From the NCBI RefSeq assembly GCF_021458635.1, contig NZ_JAIRDQ010000010.1, positions 209,501 to 273,500 on the forward strand: a DNA stretch of 64,000 bases, given 5' to 3'. Of the stretch, positions 49,354 to 58,085 are shown in pieces. The notes beneath the pieces are model-generated. The model did no database searches and had not been told where the DNA came from. It saw only the letters and a program-made list of their open reading frames with translations. The number at the start of each line of letters is the position of its first letter. Positions within the stretch are counted from its first letter, which is position 1. The position numbers and the translations under genes were made by a program. This stretch comes from Bradyrhizobium monzae (GTDB lineage Bacteria > Pseudomonadota > Alphaproteobacteria > Rhizobiales > Xanthobacteraceae).

Positions 49354-52300
49354 TCAGGTGCGCTGATCGCCCTCGGCGAGCATGCCGTTCAGCATCGCCT
49401 CGGCCTTCTGCAGCAGCGGCTTCGCGCCGCTCTCGGAGGCGATCGCGATCGCGGCGCGCAGCGCGGAGAGGATGATGGTCCGGTTCTCCCCGCTCGAGGG
49501 CGGCGTCACCACGGCCTCGCCAAACAGGGCCTCGGCCTCGAGGCCGGAGAAGCCCTGCTGGCGCGCGGTGTTGCGCGCTTCGCGCAGCATGTTCTGGGCC
49601 GCCTGGACATCGCCGAGCTGGTTGGTCGCCAGCGCGAGGTAGATCGAGGAGCGCAGCACCGCCGAGGTATAGCCGACGTTGCGCGCCTCTTCGCGCGCCT
49701 CGGCCAGCATGCGGCGCGCCCGGTCGAACAGTCCCTGCTCCAGATAGGCGATGCCGAGATGGCAGGCGAGCACCGGCACGAACAGCCGGATACCGTGTTT
49801 TTGCGCCAGCACGAAACCCTGTTCGAGGATGGAAGCGGCCGCGGCCGGCTCGCCCCGGCCGAGCATCAGCCAGCCGCCGCTATAGGCGGCAGCAACGCGG
49901 TCATAGGGGCGGTTGGTTTCTTCCGCGATCGCGCCGGCGTGGCGCTGAAGCTGTTCCGCGGCATCAAGCTCGCCCATGACGGTGTGATTGATGCTGCCCA
50001 TCATACAGCAAATCAGCAACGCGTATTTCGCTGTCGTCCCGAACGGCGCGCTCGCCTCCGGCCCCATCAATTGGGCGCGGGCCCGTGCGAACAAACCGTC
50101 CGCCTCGCGATAGCGTCCGGCGAGGAAGTACACCTGACCGAGGCCGTATTGCGCGGCGTTGAGCCAGCCCGAGCTGTTCGATTGCTCTGCGAGGCCCACG
50201 ACTTCCTCGTTGAGCCTGACCGCTTCGGCCGGCGAGCCATAGAAATTCTGCGCCGCCGCCATGACCGTCATGGCCGCGACCTTCCGCCCGATATCGTTGA
50301 TCGCATCGGCGCGACGCTCGGCTTCCTTGCCGAGGTTCAGCCATTCGGAGAGATTGCCTGATGCAGTGAACGCCGCCCGGGCCTCAATGCGAATGTCCAC
50401 AGCGCTCGCTTCGCGCGTGGGGGTAGCCGGCGTCATATCCAGCGATCGCATCGCGGTCTCGAAATAATCAGCGGCATCCGTGAACGCCGATCGCGCCAGG
50501 CATTTTCGCGCCGAGGCCCGGCCGTAGGCGAACGCCTTGTCCCAGTCTTTCGCCCGCGTCGCGTGATAGCAGAGCTTGTCGGAATCCTCGCCCTCGCTGC
50601 CTTCAAGCGCGGCCAGAATGCGCGCATGGATGTCCTCGCGCACCTTTTCGACCATCGAATCGTAGGTAACCTGGCGAACCATCTCGTGGCGGAACTCCAG
50701 CGAATCCTCCAATTCGCTGTCAATCCGGACCAGCAGCTCGGCGCGATCGAGCGAGACGAGACAGCCGCGCAGGGCATCTTCGGGCAGGATCGCAATCTTC
50801 CGCAGGATGGCCTCGCTCGACCGCGCCCCCAGCGCGGCCGCGACCTGCAAGACGGACCGTTCCTGCTTCGACACGCGATCGAGACGCGCCGCGATCACAC
50901 CCTGAATGCTGGTGGGAATACCGAGCTCGTCGATCGGGCGCACCAAAGCGAGGTCGCCCCACTCGCCGCGCAAGGTGCCGCTGTCCTTCAAGCCGCGGCA
51001 GACCTCCTCGATGAACAGCGGCACGTTGGCGGTGTGGGAGACGATCCGGCTCTTCAGATCGGCATTGGTCTCGGACGATCCGAGCATGTCGGACAGCATC
51101 TCCAGCCCCGAATCGTCGTCGAGCGGCCGTATCGCGACGATTTCGGCGTGGCACCGCGCGATCCAGACCGGCATGCCGTTGGGGCGGGAGGTAAGCAGCA
51201 CGAGGAGATCGGGCGCCGCCAACGCGGCGATGGCGGCCACGACGACGTCGCTGGCCCGGTCGATCCAGTGCAGGTCCTCCAAAAGCAGGACTGTCGGCCG
51301 GCGACTGGCCAGGTTCTGGATGACGGCGCAGCTCGCATCGGAGATCACGCGCCCGCGGGCATGAGGCTCGAGCTCGTCCCATTGCGGGTTCGCGATCGGC
51401 ACATCGAGCACCGCGTCGAGGGCGCTCTGCTGGATCGCGGTCAGGTCCTTCAGGGGATCGCCGGGGTCCCTTGCGGCTGCGTCCATGGCCGACAGCAGGA
51501 TTCGCTTGAGCGTGCTGAAGGGCGCTCCTTGCAGATTCGGGCTGCACTCGGCGTCGATCAGCCGCCAGCCCTCGGCCCTGAGCTTCTGGGCGAACTCGTG
51601 CGCCAGCCGTGATTTGCCGATGCCGGCATCGCCGAGCAGCAGGACCGTCTGCCGGCCGGCCCTGGCCTGCCCGGCCGCACGGTCCAGCAGGGCTCGCTCG
51701 GTGGTACGATCGACGAATCGGGAGACACTGCGGGCGCGCCGGACCCGCCAGCTCGACAGATCGCTGGCACCCACGATCCGGTAGACCGGCACGGGCTGGC
51801 TGAAGCCGCGCAGCGATTTGCCGCCCAGAGATTCGAACCGGACATGCCCGTCGGCGAGATTTTGACAGGCTTCCGAGACGTAGATCTGGTTCGCCTCGGC
51901 CTCCTGCTCCAGCCGCGCGGCCAGATGCTGGGCGGCGCCGCCGATCTCGTAGACCTTGGAGAATTCGCTGGCGACCATGTAGGCAACGACGTGCCCGGAG
52001 TGCAGGCCGACCCGGACCTGAAGGGCGGGATCACCGAGGCTGGCAACGCGCCGGACCAGCTCGATCGCGGCATGGCACGCCAGCGGCGCATGGTTGTCGT
52101 CCGCGATCGGAGCGCCGAACACCGCGGCAAGCCCGTCGCCCAGCTCCTTGCTGACGATGCCGCCGAATTGTCGGACCGCGCCGCGCATGGCGGCCAGGGC
52201 CGGCTCCAGGCGCGAGACCGCCGCCTCCGGATCCAATTCAGCGACGAGGCCGGTGGAGTCGATGACGTCGGCGCGGAGGATCGTGACGAAGCGGCGTTCG

Positions 52301-52392
52301 CTGTCGGGATCGGGGCGCCGGACGGCCGCACCGCATTTGGGGCACCGGCTGTCGCCTGGGGCGAGCGTCGACTGACATACAGCGCAACGCAT
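49354..52392 (-). CDS. zinc ribbon - class III cyclase homology - AAA ATPase - TPR protein (1012 aa)
   Basis: ATG 52392 is preferred over GTG 52422 because it starts exactly at the ribbon. Zinc ribbon Cys3, Cys6, Cys17, Cys20. Cyclase homology domain ~34-200: VTILRADVIDST with Asp42 and FGGIVSKELGDGLAAVFG with Asp86 are the metal-binding positions. An AAA/NB-ARC-like ATPase follows with Walker A LGDAGIGKSRLAHE and LLLEDLHWIDRASD, then TPR-like repeats to the end. Such proteins resemble adenylyl cyclase/regulator fusions. It could supply cAMP for the channel at 23624, but that is speculative. Confidence 0.9.
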   Translation of the reverse strand: MRCAVCQSTLAPGDSRCPKCGAAVRRPDPDSERRFVTILRADVIDSTGLVAELDPEAAVSRLEPALAAMRGAVRQFGGIVSKELGDGLAAVFGAPIADDNHAPLACHAAIELVRRVASLGDPALQVRVGLHSGHVVAYMVASEFSKVYEIGGAAQHLAARLEQEAEANQIYVSEACQNLADGHVRFESLGGKSLRGFSQPVPVYRIVGASDLSSWRVRRARSVSRFVDRTTERALLDRAAGQARAGRQTVLLLGDAGIGKSRLAHEFAQKLRAEGWRLIDAECSPNLQGAPFSTLKRILLSAMDAAARDPGDPLKDLTAIQQSALDAVLDVPIANPQWDELEPHARGRVISDASCAVIQNLASRRPTVLLLEDLHWIDRASDVVVAAIAALAAPDLLVLLTSRPNGMPVWIARCHAEIVAIRPLDDDSGLEMLSDMLGSSETNADLKSRIVSHTANVPLFIEEVCRGLKDSGTLRGEWGDLALVRPIDELGIPTSIQGVIAARLDRVSKQERSVLQVAAALGARSSEAILRKIAILPEDALRGCLVSLDRAELLVRIDSELEDSLEFRHEMVRQVTYDSMVEKVREDIHARILAALEGSEGEDSDKLCYHATRAKDWDKAFAYGRASARKCLARSAFTDAADYFETAMRSLDMTPATPTREASAVDIRIEARAAFTASGNLSEWLNLGKEAERRADAINDIGRKVAAMTVMAAAQNFYGSPAEAVRLNEEVVGLAEQSNSSGWLNAAQYGLGQVYFLAGRYREADGLFARARAQLMGPEASAPFGTTAKYALLICCMMGSINHTVMGELDAAEQLQRHAGAIAEETNRPYDRVAAAYSGGWLMLGRGEPAAAASILEQGFVLAQKHGIRLFVPVLACHLGIAYLEQGLFDRARRMLAEAREEARNVGYTSAVLRSSIYLALATNQLGDVQAAQNMLREARNTARQQGFSGLEAEALFGEAVVTPPSSGENRTIILSALRAAIAIASESGAKPLLQKAEAMLNGMLAEGDQRT

Positions 52393-52697
52393 TCCCGTGC
52401 TCTCAAGTGATTTCAAAGGCACTGTCGATCGGGCTCCCGCGCGCGGATCCCAACAAGATCGCTTATCGAACCTTGCTTAGCAACGCCTAGTAACAGGGCA
52501 GGCGATCCATCCCCGGCGGAGTGCCGGCAAAGCGGTTGCTAATCTGGACGATTCACAGTCTCTGGTGGTAGCCTCGTGGATGCCGCGCGAAAAAGAGGCT
52601 GCGAATCGTGGGCTGCCAAGCACTCGTTCGAGCCGGCGAGTTTCGCAGAGCGGCATATTTCCCGGGGAAGCCAAGGGACTCATTGAGGGGCAAACAT
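52393..52697. other. divergent intergenic region with conserved leader of the unknown gene
   Basis: The right part (52542-52697) is clearly related to 54743-54879 before the paralogous gene: both start ATCTGGAC, then share GGTGGTA, CGTTCGAGC/CGTTCCAGC, GTTTCGC and end in CATTGAGGGG / TATTGAGGGA before the ATG. The left part holds the promoter of the cyclase gene. The conserved leader may carry a shared promoter or RNA regulatory structure. Confidence 0.6.
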
Positions 52698-53198
52698 ATG
52701 GGCATGCGAGTTTATACGGGCCGGCCATTTAAGGATCTGATGAATGCAAATTACTTTCCTTTGGAGAACATGAAGAAGAGCGTCAAAAAGCTCAAAGCGT
52801 CTGAAAACATTCACCTGCCGACTCTGGAATACGGCCAGTATCATTTGATCCTGGTGCCGAAGAGCAAGTGGCCGCAGGGCAGCGCGAAGCACTGGCAGAA
52901 GGAGAAGGGCCGCGCCCGCGTCGATCTCACCAACCAGCCGAACACCACGCCCCTGTCCAAGGACGAGCCCAAGGTCGTTCCGCTGACCCGATGCGCGCTG
53001 CTCGATGCCTGCGTCCGCAAGTGCTTCAATTCGGAGCCGCCGATTCCGATGAAAACCAACATCATCACGCACGAGGCGACCGACCGTAACGCCGACCAGC
53101 ACGAGATTCGACTGGAGTGGGAGTACGAGGGCGACAGCAAGACGCCGAAGCTGCTCAATCTGACGATGGTCTGCCCGCACAAGCCTCCCAAGCCCTGA
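52698..53198 (+). CDS. unknown-family protein, paralogue A (166 aa)
   Basis: ATG 52698 with GAGGGG 7 bases upstream; an upstream ATG at 52608 lies in the conserved leader. The protein (MGMRVYTGRPFKDLMNANYF...) has no signal peptide or membrane segment and is basic in the first half. It is highly similar over its whole length to the gene at 54880: both contain LPTLEYGQYHLIL, KWPQGSAKHW, QPNTTPLSKDEP, PLTRCALLDA, KCFNSEPPIPMK and EIRLEWEYEGDSKTP. I do not recognise the family. A MATE exporter gene lies between the pair. Confidence 0.75.
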   Translation: MGMRVYTGRPFKDLMNANYFPLENMKKSVKKLKASENIHLPTLEYGQYHLILVPKSKWPQGSAKHWQKEKGRARVDLTNQPNTTPLSKDEPKVVPLTRCALLDACVRKCFNSEPPIPMKTNIITHEATDRNADQHEIRLEWEYEGDSKTPKLLNLTMVCPHKPPKP

Positions 53199-53239
53199 TC
53201 TCGCGGCAGACCTGACAGGTCGACGAAGGGGAAGGTCCG

Positions 53240-54595
53240 ATGTCATCGCCACCTCGCTCAGCGGCGAATGCGTTGCTCGACGGACCGATCCTGCGCACAC
53301 TGCTCTCTCTCGCCTGGCCGAATGCGCTAGCGTTTTCGGCCGGCACTTTGGTTGCGATCGCAGAAACCTCGTACATCGGCAAGCTAGGAATCGAAGCTCT
53401 GGCGGCGATGGCGCTGGTGTTTCCTTGCGTGATGTTGACCATGAGCATGTCCGGCGCGGCAATGGGCGGGGGTGTGGCCTCGGCCATTGCCCGCGCGCTG
53501 GGCGCGGGCGACCGCGACCGGGCCGAGAGCTTGGCCACGCACGCGCTTTTGATCGCTGTCTTCTTCGGCCTGATCTTCATGCTGGGCATGCTGGTCGGCG
53601 GCCGGAAATTGCTGGAGCTGCTCGGCGGCCAAGGGGACGTGCTGGCACTGGCGGTCGCCTACAGCCAGGTCTACTTCGGCGGGGCCGTGCTCACCTGGCT
53701 GGTCAATATTCTGGCCGGCGTCCTGCGCGGCACCGGCAACATGAAATTGCCCTCGATGATGATCGTCAATTCTGCGGTCTGCCAGATCATCCTTGGCGGA
53801 ACGCTGGGTCTTGGCCTCGGGCCGGTGCCGCAATTCGGGATGCCGGGAGTCGCAACTGGATCTTTGATCACCTACTCGATCAATATCGCAATCATGAGCT
53901 GGTACCTGTTCTCCGGCCGGGGACCCATCGTTCCCCGGCTGCACGGGTTTCGCATGCAATGGGCGTTGTTTGCCGACATCCTCAAGGTTGGCGCTGTCGC
54001 TTGTCTCTCCCCACTGCAAAACACGCTGACCAATCTGACCCTCACCCACCTGCTGGCCATTTTCGGCACCGCCATCCTCGCTGCCTACGGCATCGGCGCG
54101 CGCCTGGAATACGTGCTGGCGACCATTGCCTTTTCTATCGGCATCGGCTCTGTCCCGATGATTGGCGTGGCAATGGGCGCAGGGCGGATCGCGCGTGCCC
54201 GACGTATTGCCTGGACGACCGGCCTCGTCGCGCTCGTTGTGGTCGGGGCGCTCGCGTGCGCGGTCGCTCTCCTTCCGGACCCGTGGGTTCGCCTCTTCAC
54301 GGACAACGCGGAAGCGCATGCCGACAGCCGGCAGTTTCTCCGGACTGTCGCACCGTTCTACGCTTTCGTCGGGCTAGCCTCCGCGATGTACTTCTCGTCA
54401 CAGGGCGCCGGCAACGTGCTCGGTCCCGTGCTGGCGCAAACGGCGCGCCTGCTCTTTATCGTGCTTGGCGGCTGTTATCTGACGTCGCAGGCCGCGAGCG
54501 CCGACAGCTTTTTCTCACTCACGGCAGCTTCGATGACGTTGCTCGGTCTTCTCTCCTGCGCATCGGTTGCGTTTACTCGCTGGGGCCGCGCATAA
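53240..54595 (+). CDS. MATE-family efflux transporter (451 aa)
   Basis: Twelve membrane segments in two six-helix bundles; starts LDGPILRTLLSLAWPNALAF, then GGGVASAIARALGAGDRDRA and its counterpart GVAMGAGRIARARRIAWTTG in the second half, the paired MATE motifs. Na+- or H+-driven export of cationic or aromatic compounds is expected. It follows paralogue A by 41 bases and precedes the leader of paralogue B, so this exporter is framed by the two unknown proteins. Confidence 0.9.
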   Translation: MSSPPRSAANALLDGPILRTLLSLAWPNALAFSAGTLVAIAETSYIGKLGIEALAAMALVFPCVMLTMSMSGAAMGGGVASAIARALGAGDRDRAESLATHALLIAVFFGLIFMLGMLVGGRKLLELLGGQGDVLALAVAYSQVYFGGAVLTWLVNILAGVLRGTGNMKLPSMMIVNSAVCQIILGGTLGLGLGPVPQFGMPGVATGSLITYSINIAIMSWYLFSGRGPIVPRLHGFRMQWALFADILKVGAVACLSPLQNTLTNLTLTHLLAIFGTAILAAYGIGARLEYVLATIAFSIGIGSVPMIGVAMGAGRIARARRIAWTTGLVALVVVGALACAVALLPDPWVRLFTDNAEAHADSRQFLRTVAPFYAFVGLASAMYFSSQGAGNVLGPVLAQTARLLFIVLGGCYLTSQAASADSFFSLTAASMTLLGLLSCASVAFTRWGRA

Positions 54596-54742
54596 CCGAC
54601 GTGAAAGGCCAACTGAATTTGGCGAACGCTGCCGACAAGTGAGGGCGCAAGGCCCGCACAACGAAATGCTATCCGCGTTGGTTTTCGTGAAGAGGCGTCA
54701 ACGAGCACTCTGGCAGGGGTGTTAAGAGCACTGCTATTGTTG

Positions 54743-54879
54743 ATCTGGACAACTCGCCCTCAGGTGGTATCGTTCGAGCGCCGTGCGAAGCTGAGGCTCC
54801 AATCGTTGGCCGCCGGGCTCTCGTTCCAGCCGACACGTTTCGCGGGGTTGAGCAAAAGACATATTGAGGGAAAAAAGCG
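54743..54879 (+). repeat. diverged copy of the 5' leader of paralogue A
   Basis: Alignable by eye to 52542-52697 with scattered mismatches and small gaps (137 versus 156 bases). The duplication therefore included upstream DNA and not just the coding sequence. It fills the second half of the 284-base gap after the MATE gene. Confidence 0.6.
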
Positions 54880-55425
54880 ATGGGCTCGAGACCTTACACC
54901 ACGGCTGCATTCAGAAACTTGATGAACAGCAACTACTACCCTCTGGCAAACATGAAAAAGAGCGTGGCCAAGCTCAAGGCATCGGCTCACATCGATCTGC
55001 CGACCCTGGAATACGGCCAGTACCACCTGATACTGACGCCAGCCTCGAAGTGGCCTCAGGGCAGCGCGAAGCACTGGCACAAAGAGAAGGGCCGGGTGCG
55101 CGTCGATCTCGCGGCCCAGCCGAACACCACCCCGCTGTCCAAGGACGAGCCCGAAATCGTTCCGCTGACCCGATGCGCGCTGCTCGATGCCTCGGTCCGG
55201 AAATGCTTCAATTCGGAGCCGCCGATTCCGATGAAGACCCACATCATGACGCACGAAGCGACCGACCCCGGTGCTGACACGCATGAGATCCGGCTGGAGT
55301 GGGAATACGAGGGAGACAGCAAGACGCCCACGCTGCTCTACCTGACAATGGTCTGTCCGTACAAGCCGGCGCGCGATGCTCGAACTCAGTCCGTTGAAGC
55401 CGGCGAAGGGCTGAGCCTGAGCTAG
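54880..55425 (+). CDS. unknown-family protein, paralogue B (181 aa)
   Basis: ATG 54880 preceded by GAGGG. Roughly three quarters identical by eye to the protein at 52698, but with a different N-terminal start (MGSRPYTTAAFRNLMNSNYY) and an extra ~15-residue C-terminal tail (DARTQSVEAGEGLSLS). Paralogue A has ALLDAC where B has ALLDAS; the cysteines in TRCALL and KCFNSE are kept in both, as is the one in MVCP. Soluble, cytoplasmic by appearance. Followed by a strong terminator. Confidence 0.75.
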   Translation: MGSRPYTTAAFRNLMNSNYYPLANMKKSVAKLKASAHIDLPTLEYGQYHLILTPASKWPQGSAKHWHKEKGRVRVDLAAQPNTTPLSKDEPEIVPLTRCALLDASVRKCFNSEPPIPMKTHIMTHEATDPGADTHEIRLEWEYEGDSKTPTLLYLTMVCPYKPARDARTQSVEAGEGLSLS

Positions 55426-55454
55426 ATCGCAGCATCATCATCTGATCTGAACGG

Positions 55455-55487
55455 CGCGGGCCGGCAATTCGCCGGCTCGCGTTTTTT
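55455..55487 (+). terminator. strong rho-independent terminator
   Basis: CGCGGGCCGGC (55455-55465) pairs with GCCGGCTCGCG (55471-55481) with one G-T pair, 5-base loop, then six T. Ends the unit made of the two paralogues and the MATE gene. Confidence 0.9.
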
Positions 55488-55638
55488 GTTGAGCCGGCTG
55501 CAAGCGCACCAAACCATCCCTGCGGCGGCGTGTCGCCGCGCCTCCTCCCGTCATGGGCCTGTCGTACGAAGATGGTCCGCTCTGACCAAATGCGTGCGAG
55601 TCGCCTTGCGGCCGCGGGCTCATTGGGAGGAGCGGCCA

Positions 55639-56676
55639 ATGCCGGTTGGATTGCTGGAGGTCGAAGGCACGATCGAGGTCAGCCAGTTCTGGCCGGAGGG
55701 ACGATCGGACGCCGACACCACCAAGGTCGTAGTGAACATCGCCCCAGACGCGATCCGCTTCCGCAAGAACGATCAATCGCCGTTCCAGCCGACCCACGTG
55801 TTCGACAATGCCAAGGTAAAAGGGCGGACCAACACGGCGCCGATCAAGAACGGCAAGCTCACCATTCGCCTCCAGGGCATCGACGCGCCCGAGCTGCACT
55901 ATATGCCGTCTCCGCTGTCGCCCGCCGAGAAGAAGGGGCTGACCGATGCCAAGAAGCAGGCCTATCACGAGGTCACGCAGTCCTACCGGCAGTTCCTCGG
56001 CGCGACCTCGACCAAGGCGCTGCATGATTTCCTCGCCAGCACCGGCGAAGCGACGCTTGCCTGCCGCGTGTTCACCCATGTCGACGCGCCGAACGAGGTG
56101 TTCGATACCTACGGACGGCTGGTCGGCGACATCGAGGTGACGATCGCGAACCAGACGATCGACATCAACCACTGGCTGGTCGAGCAGGGCTTTGCCTATC
56201 CGACGTTCTACTCCTCGATGAACGACGACGAGATCAAGGCCTTCCTTGCGCTGACCAAGACCGCGCGCACCAAGAAGCTGCCGGTCTGGAAGAACCTCGC
56301 CAAAACCATTCCCGCCTTCGACTTCGATTTGCGCGAGCCGAAAAAGAACGAGACGGACGTACTCGCGACCGACAAGGGCCCGGTGATCCTGCCAAAGCTC
56401 TTCCGCCGTTACACGAACTGGTCGGCGCGCAAGAAGGCCAAGGTGACGAGCCAGAACTTCCAGAAGTTCCTGGGCGAAGGCTCCGGCGGCAAGCCCGACA
56501 CCTGCTACGAGATCGACGACTTCCTGACCAACGGCGTGCACTCGGCCACGCCGAGGAATTTTGCGGAATTCGTCGAGGGCGGCAAGACGATCAAGTTTCA
56601 GCCGGAGGGGCTGGTGTTCGGCGAGGCGCCGTCGACGCTGGTGGGGGCGGATGGGAAGGTTATTGCGGGGTTTTGA
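55639..56676 (+). CDS. staphylococcal-nuclease-fold protein (345 aa)
   Basis: GGAGGAG precedes ATG 55639. The thermonuclease pattern is visible: IRLQGIDAPELHY supplies equivalents of SNase Arg35, Asp40 and Glu43 (~78-87), and TYGRLVGDI supplies Arg87. NHWLVEQGFAYPTFYSSM is the usual end of the domain. The Ca-binding DGDT strand is not obvious (KNGKLTIRLQG instead), and there is a long insertion between the motifs plus an ~130-residue C-terminal extension. No signal peptide, unlike secreted nucleases. Nuclease activity is therefore uncertain. Confidence 0.78.
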   Translation: MPVGLLEVEGTIEVSQFWPEGRSDADTTKVVVNIAPDAIRFRKNDQSPFQPTHVFDNAKVKGRTNTAPIKNGKLTIRLQGIDAPELHYMPSPLSPAEKKGLTDAKKQAYHEVTQSYRQFLGATSTKALHDFLASTGEATLACRVFTHVDAPNEVFDTYGRLVGDIEVTIANQTIDINHWLVEQGFAYPTFYSSMNDDEIKAFLALTKTARTKKLPVWKNLAKTIPAFDFDLREPKKNETDVLATDKGPVILPKLFRRYTNWSARKKAKVTSQNFQKFLGEGSGGKPDTCYEIDDFLTNGVHSATPRNFAEFVEGGKTIKFQPEGLVFGEAPSTLVGADGKVIAGF

Positions 56677-56695
56677 AGGCTCGAGCCGCCAGACA

Positions 56696-56724
56696 AAAGT
56701 AGCCCGCGTGACGCGGGCTACTTT
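56696..56724. terminator. bidirectional terminator
   Basis: AAAGTAGCCCGCG (56696-56708), TGA loop, CGCGGGCTACTTT (56712-56724): perfect 13-bp stem flanked by A-run and T-run, so it can work in both directions between the SNase-fold gene and the convergent SDR gene. Confidence 0.85.
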
Positions 56725-56791
56725 CTCTTCTGAAACTGTGAAGTCCAAACTTTGGCCTTCAGCGACGTCGGGCCGCCAGAGCACCTATGCG

Positions 56792-57544
56792 TTAGCGCAG
56801 CCCGCCGGTGACGTGAAGCGTCTCGCCGGTCACGTAGGACGCGTCGTCCGATGCGAAGAAGGCCACCGCGGCGGCGATCTCCTCGACTTTGCCGATGCGG
56901 CCAAGCGGGGTGGTGGATTCGATCCACTTGCGCATGTCGCCCTCGTGCAGGCCGGCCGAGACGACGCCTTCGGTGGCGATCATGCCTGGATTGACGGCGT
57001 TGACGCGAATCTTGCGCGGCGCAAGCTCCTTCGACAGCACGGAGGTGATCGCATCCACCGAGGCTTTGGTTGCGGTGTAGACGGCGGTGTTCGCCGGCGC
57101 GATGGTCGATACACCGGAGCTGATGTTGATGATGCTTCCGCCATTGGCGTTGAAGTGCTTCACCGCTTCACCCGAAACCAGCAGCAGGCCCAGCACATTG
57201 AGGTCGAAATGCTTGTGGAAATGCTCGGGCGTGATGGCCTCGAGCGGGGCGAACTCGTAGATGCCCGCATTGTTGACGAGGATGTCGATGGCACCGAACG
57301 CCTTCACGGTCTCCGCGACAACGCTCTTTGCGTCCTTCGCATCGGACAAGTTGCCATGGACCGCGACGGCTTTGCCCCCCTTGGCGGTGATGGCGGCGAC
57401 CACGCGGTCGGCGGCCTGCTTGCTGGAGCTGTAATTGACGGCAACCGCCGCGCCCTCAGCCGCGAGCCGGGCGGCGATTTCGGCACCAATGCCTTTGGAT
57501 GCGCCGGTCACGAGCGCAACTTTGCCTTCGAGTCTCTTGGTCAT
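56792..57544 (-). CDS. SDR-family oxidoreductase (FabG-like, 250 aa)
   Basis: Start ATG 57544 (MTKRLEGKVALVTGASKGIG) with GGAAGA upstream. Classical SDR: TGASKGIG at 13-20, NNAG at 91-94, Ser142/143, Tyr156, Lys160, and a C-terminal YVTGETLHVTGG. NADPH preference is suggested by the Asn-Tyr-Ser-Ser-Ser after beta-2 (no acidic residue). Such stand-alone FabG-like enzymes reduce carbonyls; substrate unknown. Controlled by the divergent ArsR-type gene, given the operator between them. Confidence 0.88.
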   Translation of the reverse strand: MTKRLEGKVALVTGASKGIGAEIAARLAAEGAAVAVNYSSSKQAADRVVAAITAKGGKAVAVHGNLSDAKDAKSVVAETVKAFGAIDILVNNAGIYEFAPLEAITPEHFHKHFDLNVLGLLLVSGEAVKHFNANGGSIINISSGVSTIAPANTAVYTATKASVDAITSVLSKELAPRKIRVNAVNPGMIATEGVVSAGLHEGDMRKWIESTTPLGRIGKVEEIAAAVAFFASDDASYVTGETLHVTGGLR

Positions 57545-57578
57545 CGCATGTCTTCCGTTGTTCGGCGGGATGCCGGTA

Positions 57579-57609
57579 TTCAATAGTTCAATACTAGTGA
57601 ACTATTGAA
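57579..57609. promoter_or_regulatory. perfect ArsR-type operator
   Basis: TTCAATAGTTCA (57579-57590), 7-base spacer containing CTAG, TGAACTATTGAA (57598-57609): perfect 12-bp arms. It lies 35 bases upstream of the SDR start and 31 bases upstream of the regulator start, so one repressor can shut both. Confidence 0.85.
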
Positions 57610-57639
57610 CGAGTTCAAGGGGCATGCTATATTTTGCGT

Positions 57640-57951
57640 ATGGTGCAGTTCGTTCACCCATCGCGGGAGGAGATTACGCTGGCCGGAGTGCTCGGCGCCC
57701 TCGCGGATCCCATGCGGCTGCGCATCGTCAAAAGCCTGGTCGCTCAGAACGCCTGCATGTCGTGCACCGAGGCGGCGCCTTGCCCCGAGATGGCGAAGTC
57801 GACCCTGTCGAACCATTTTCGCATTCTGCGCGAGGCCGGCCTGATCCGGACGTCAAAGCAAGGTGTCCAGCACCGCAATGTCCTTCGTGAGGAGGACATC
57901 AATGCCCGGTTTCCGAAGCTGCTCAAAACGATCCTGAGCTGTCCGGAGTGA
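57640..57951 (+). CDS. ArsR-family HTH regulator with a cysteine cluster (103 aa)
   Basis: Start ATG 57640; a TTG at 57634 is possible, and no clear RBS is visible. Winged HTH: LAGVLGALADPMRLRIVKSL and STLSNHFRILREAGLIRTSK. Between them is NACMSCTEAAPCPEMAKS, with three cysteines just before the recognition helix, plus one near the C-terminus (LSCPE). Metal- or redox-sensing through these cysteines is plausible. It is divergent from the SDR gene with a perfect operator between. Confidence 0.88.
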   Translation: MVQFVHPSREEITLAGVLGALADPMRLRIVKSLVAQNACMSCTEAAPCPEMAKSTLSNHFRILREAGLIRTSKQGVQHRNVLREEDINARFPKLLKTILSCPE

Positions 57952-58035
57952 GGGATCAGTTCGCTCTCTCACATCACGACGGCTTGGCGCCCCGAAACGG
58001 CTTCCCATGATCCAAACAAAAATGGTCCGCTTCGC

Positions 58036-58085
58036 GCGGGCCATTTTCGGATCGGAACCGGTCATTCCGAATTTGGTTGCGGGGA
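58036..58085. repeat. 50-bp direct repeat, copy A (tRNA-fMet 3' end plus downstream)
   Basis: Identical to 63797-63846 except for one base (position 58050, G versus T). It contains, on the minus strand, the last 11 bases of an initiator tRNA (CCCCGCAACCA), about 28 bases of spacer and one arm of a hairpin (AAATGGCCCGC...) that would terminate the tRNA transcript. The other hairpin arm is at about 58020-58030. Confidence 0.85.
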
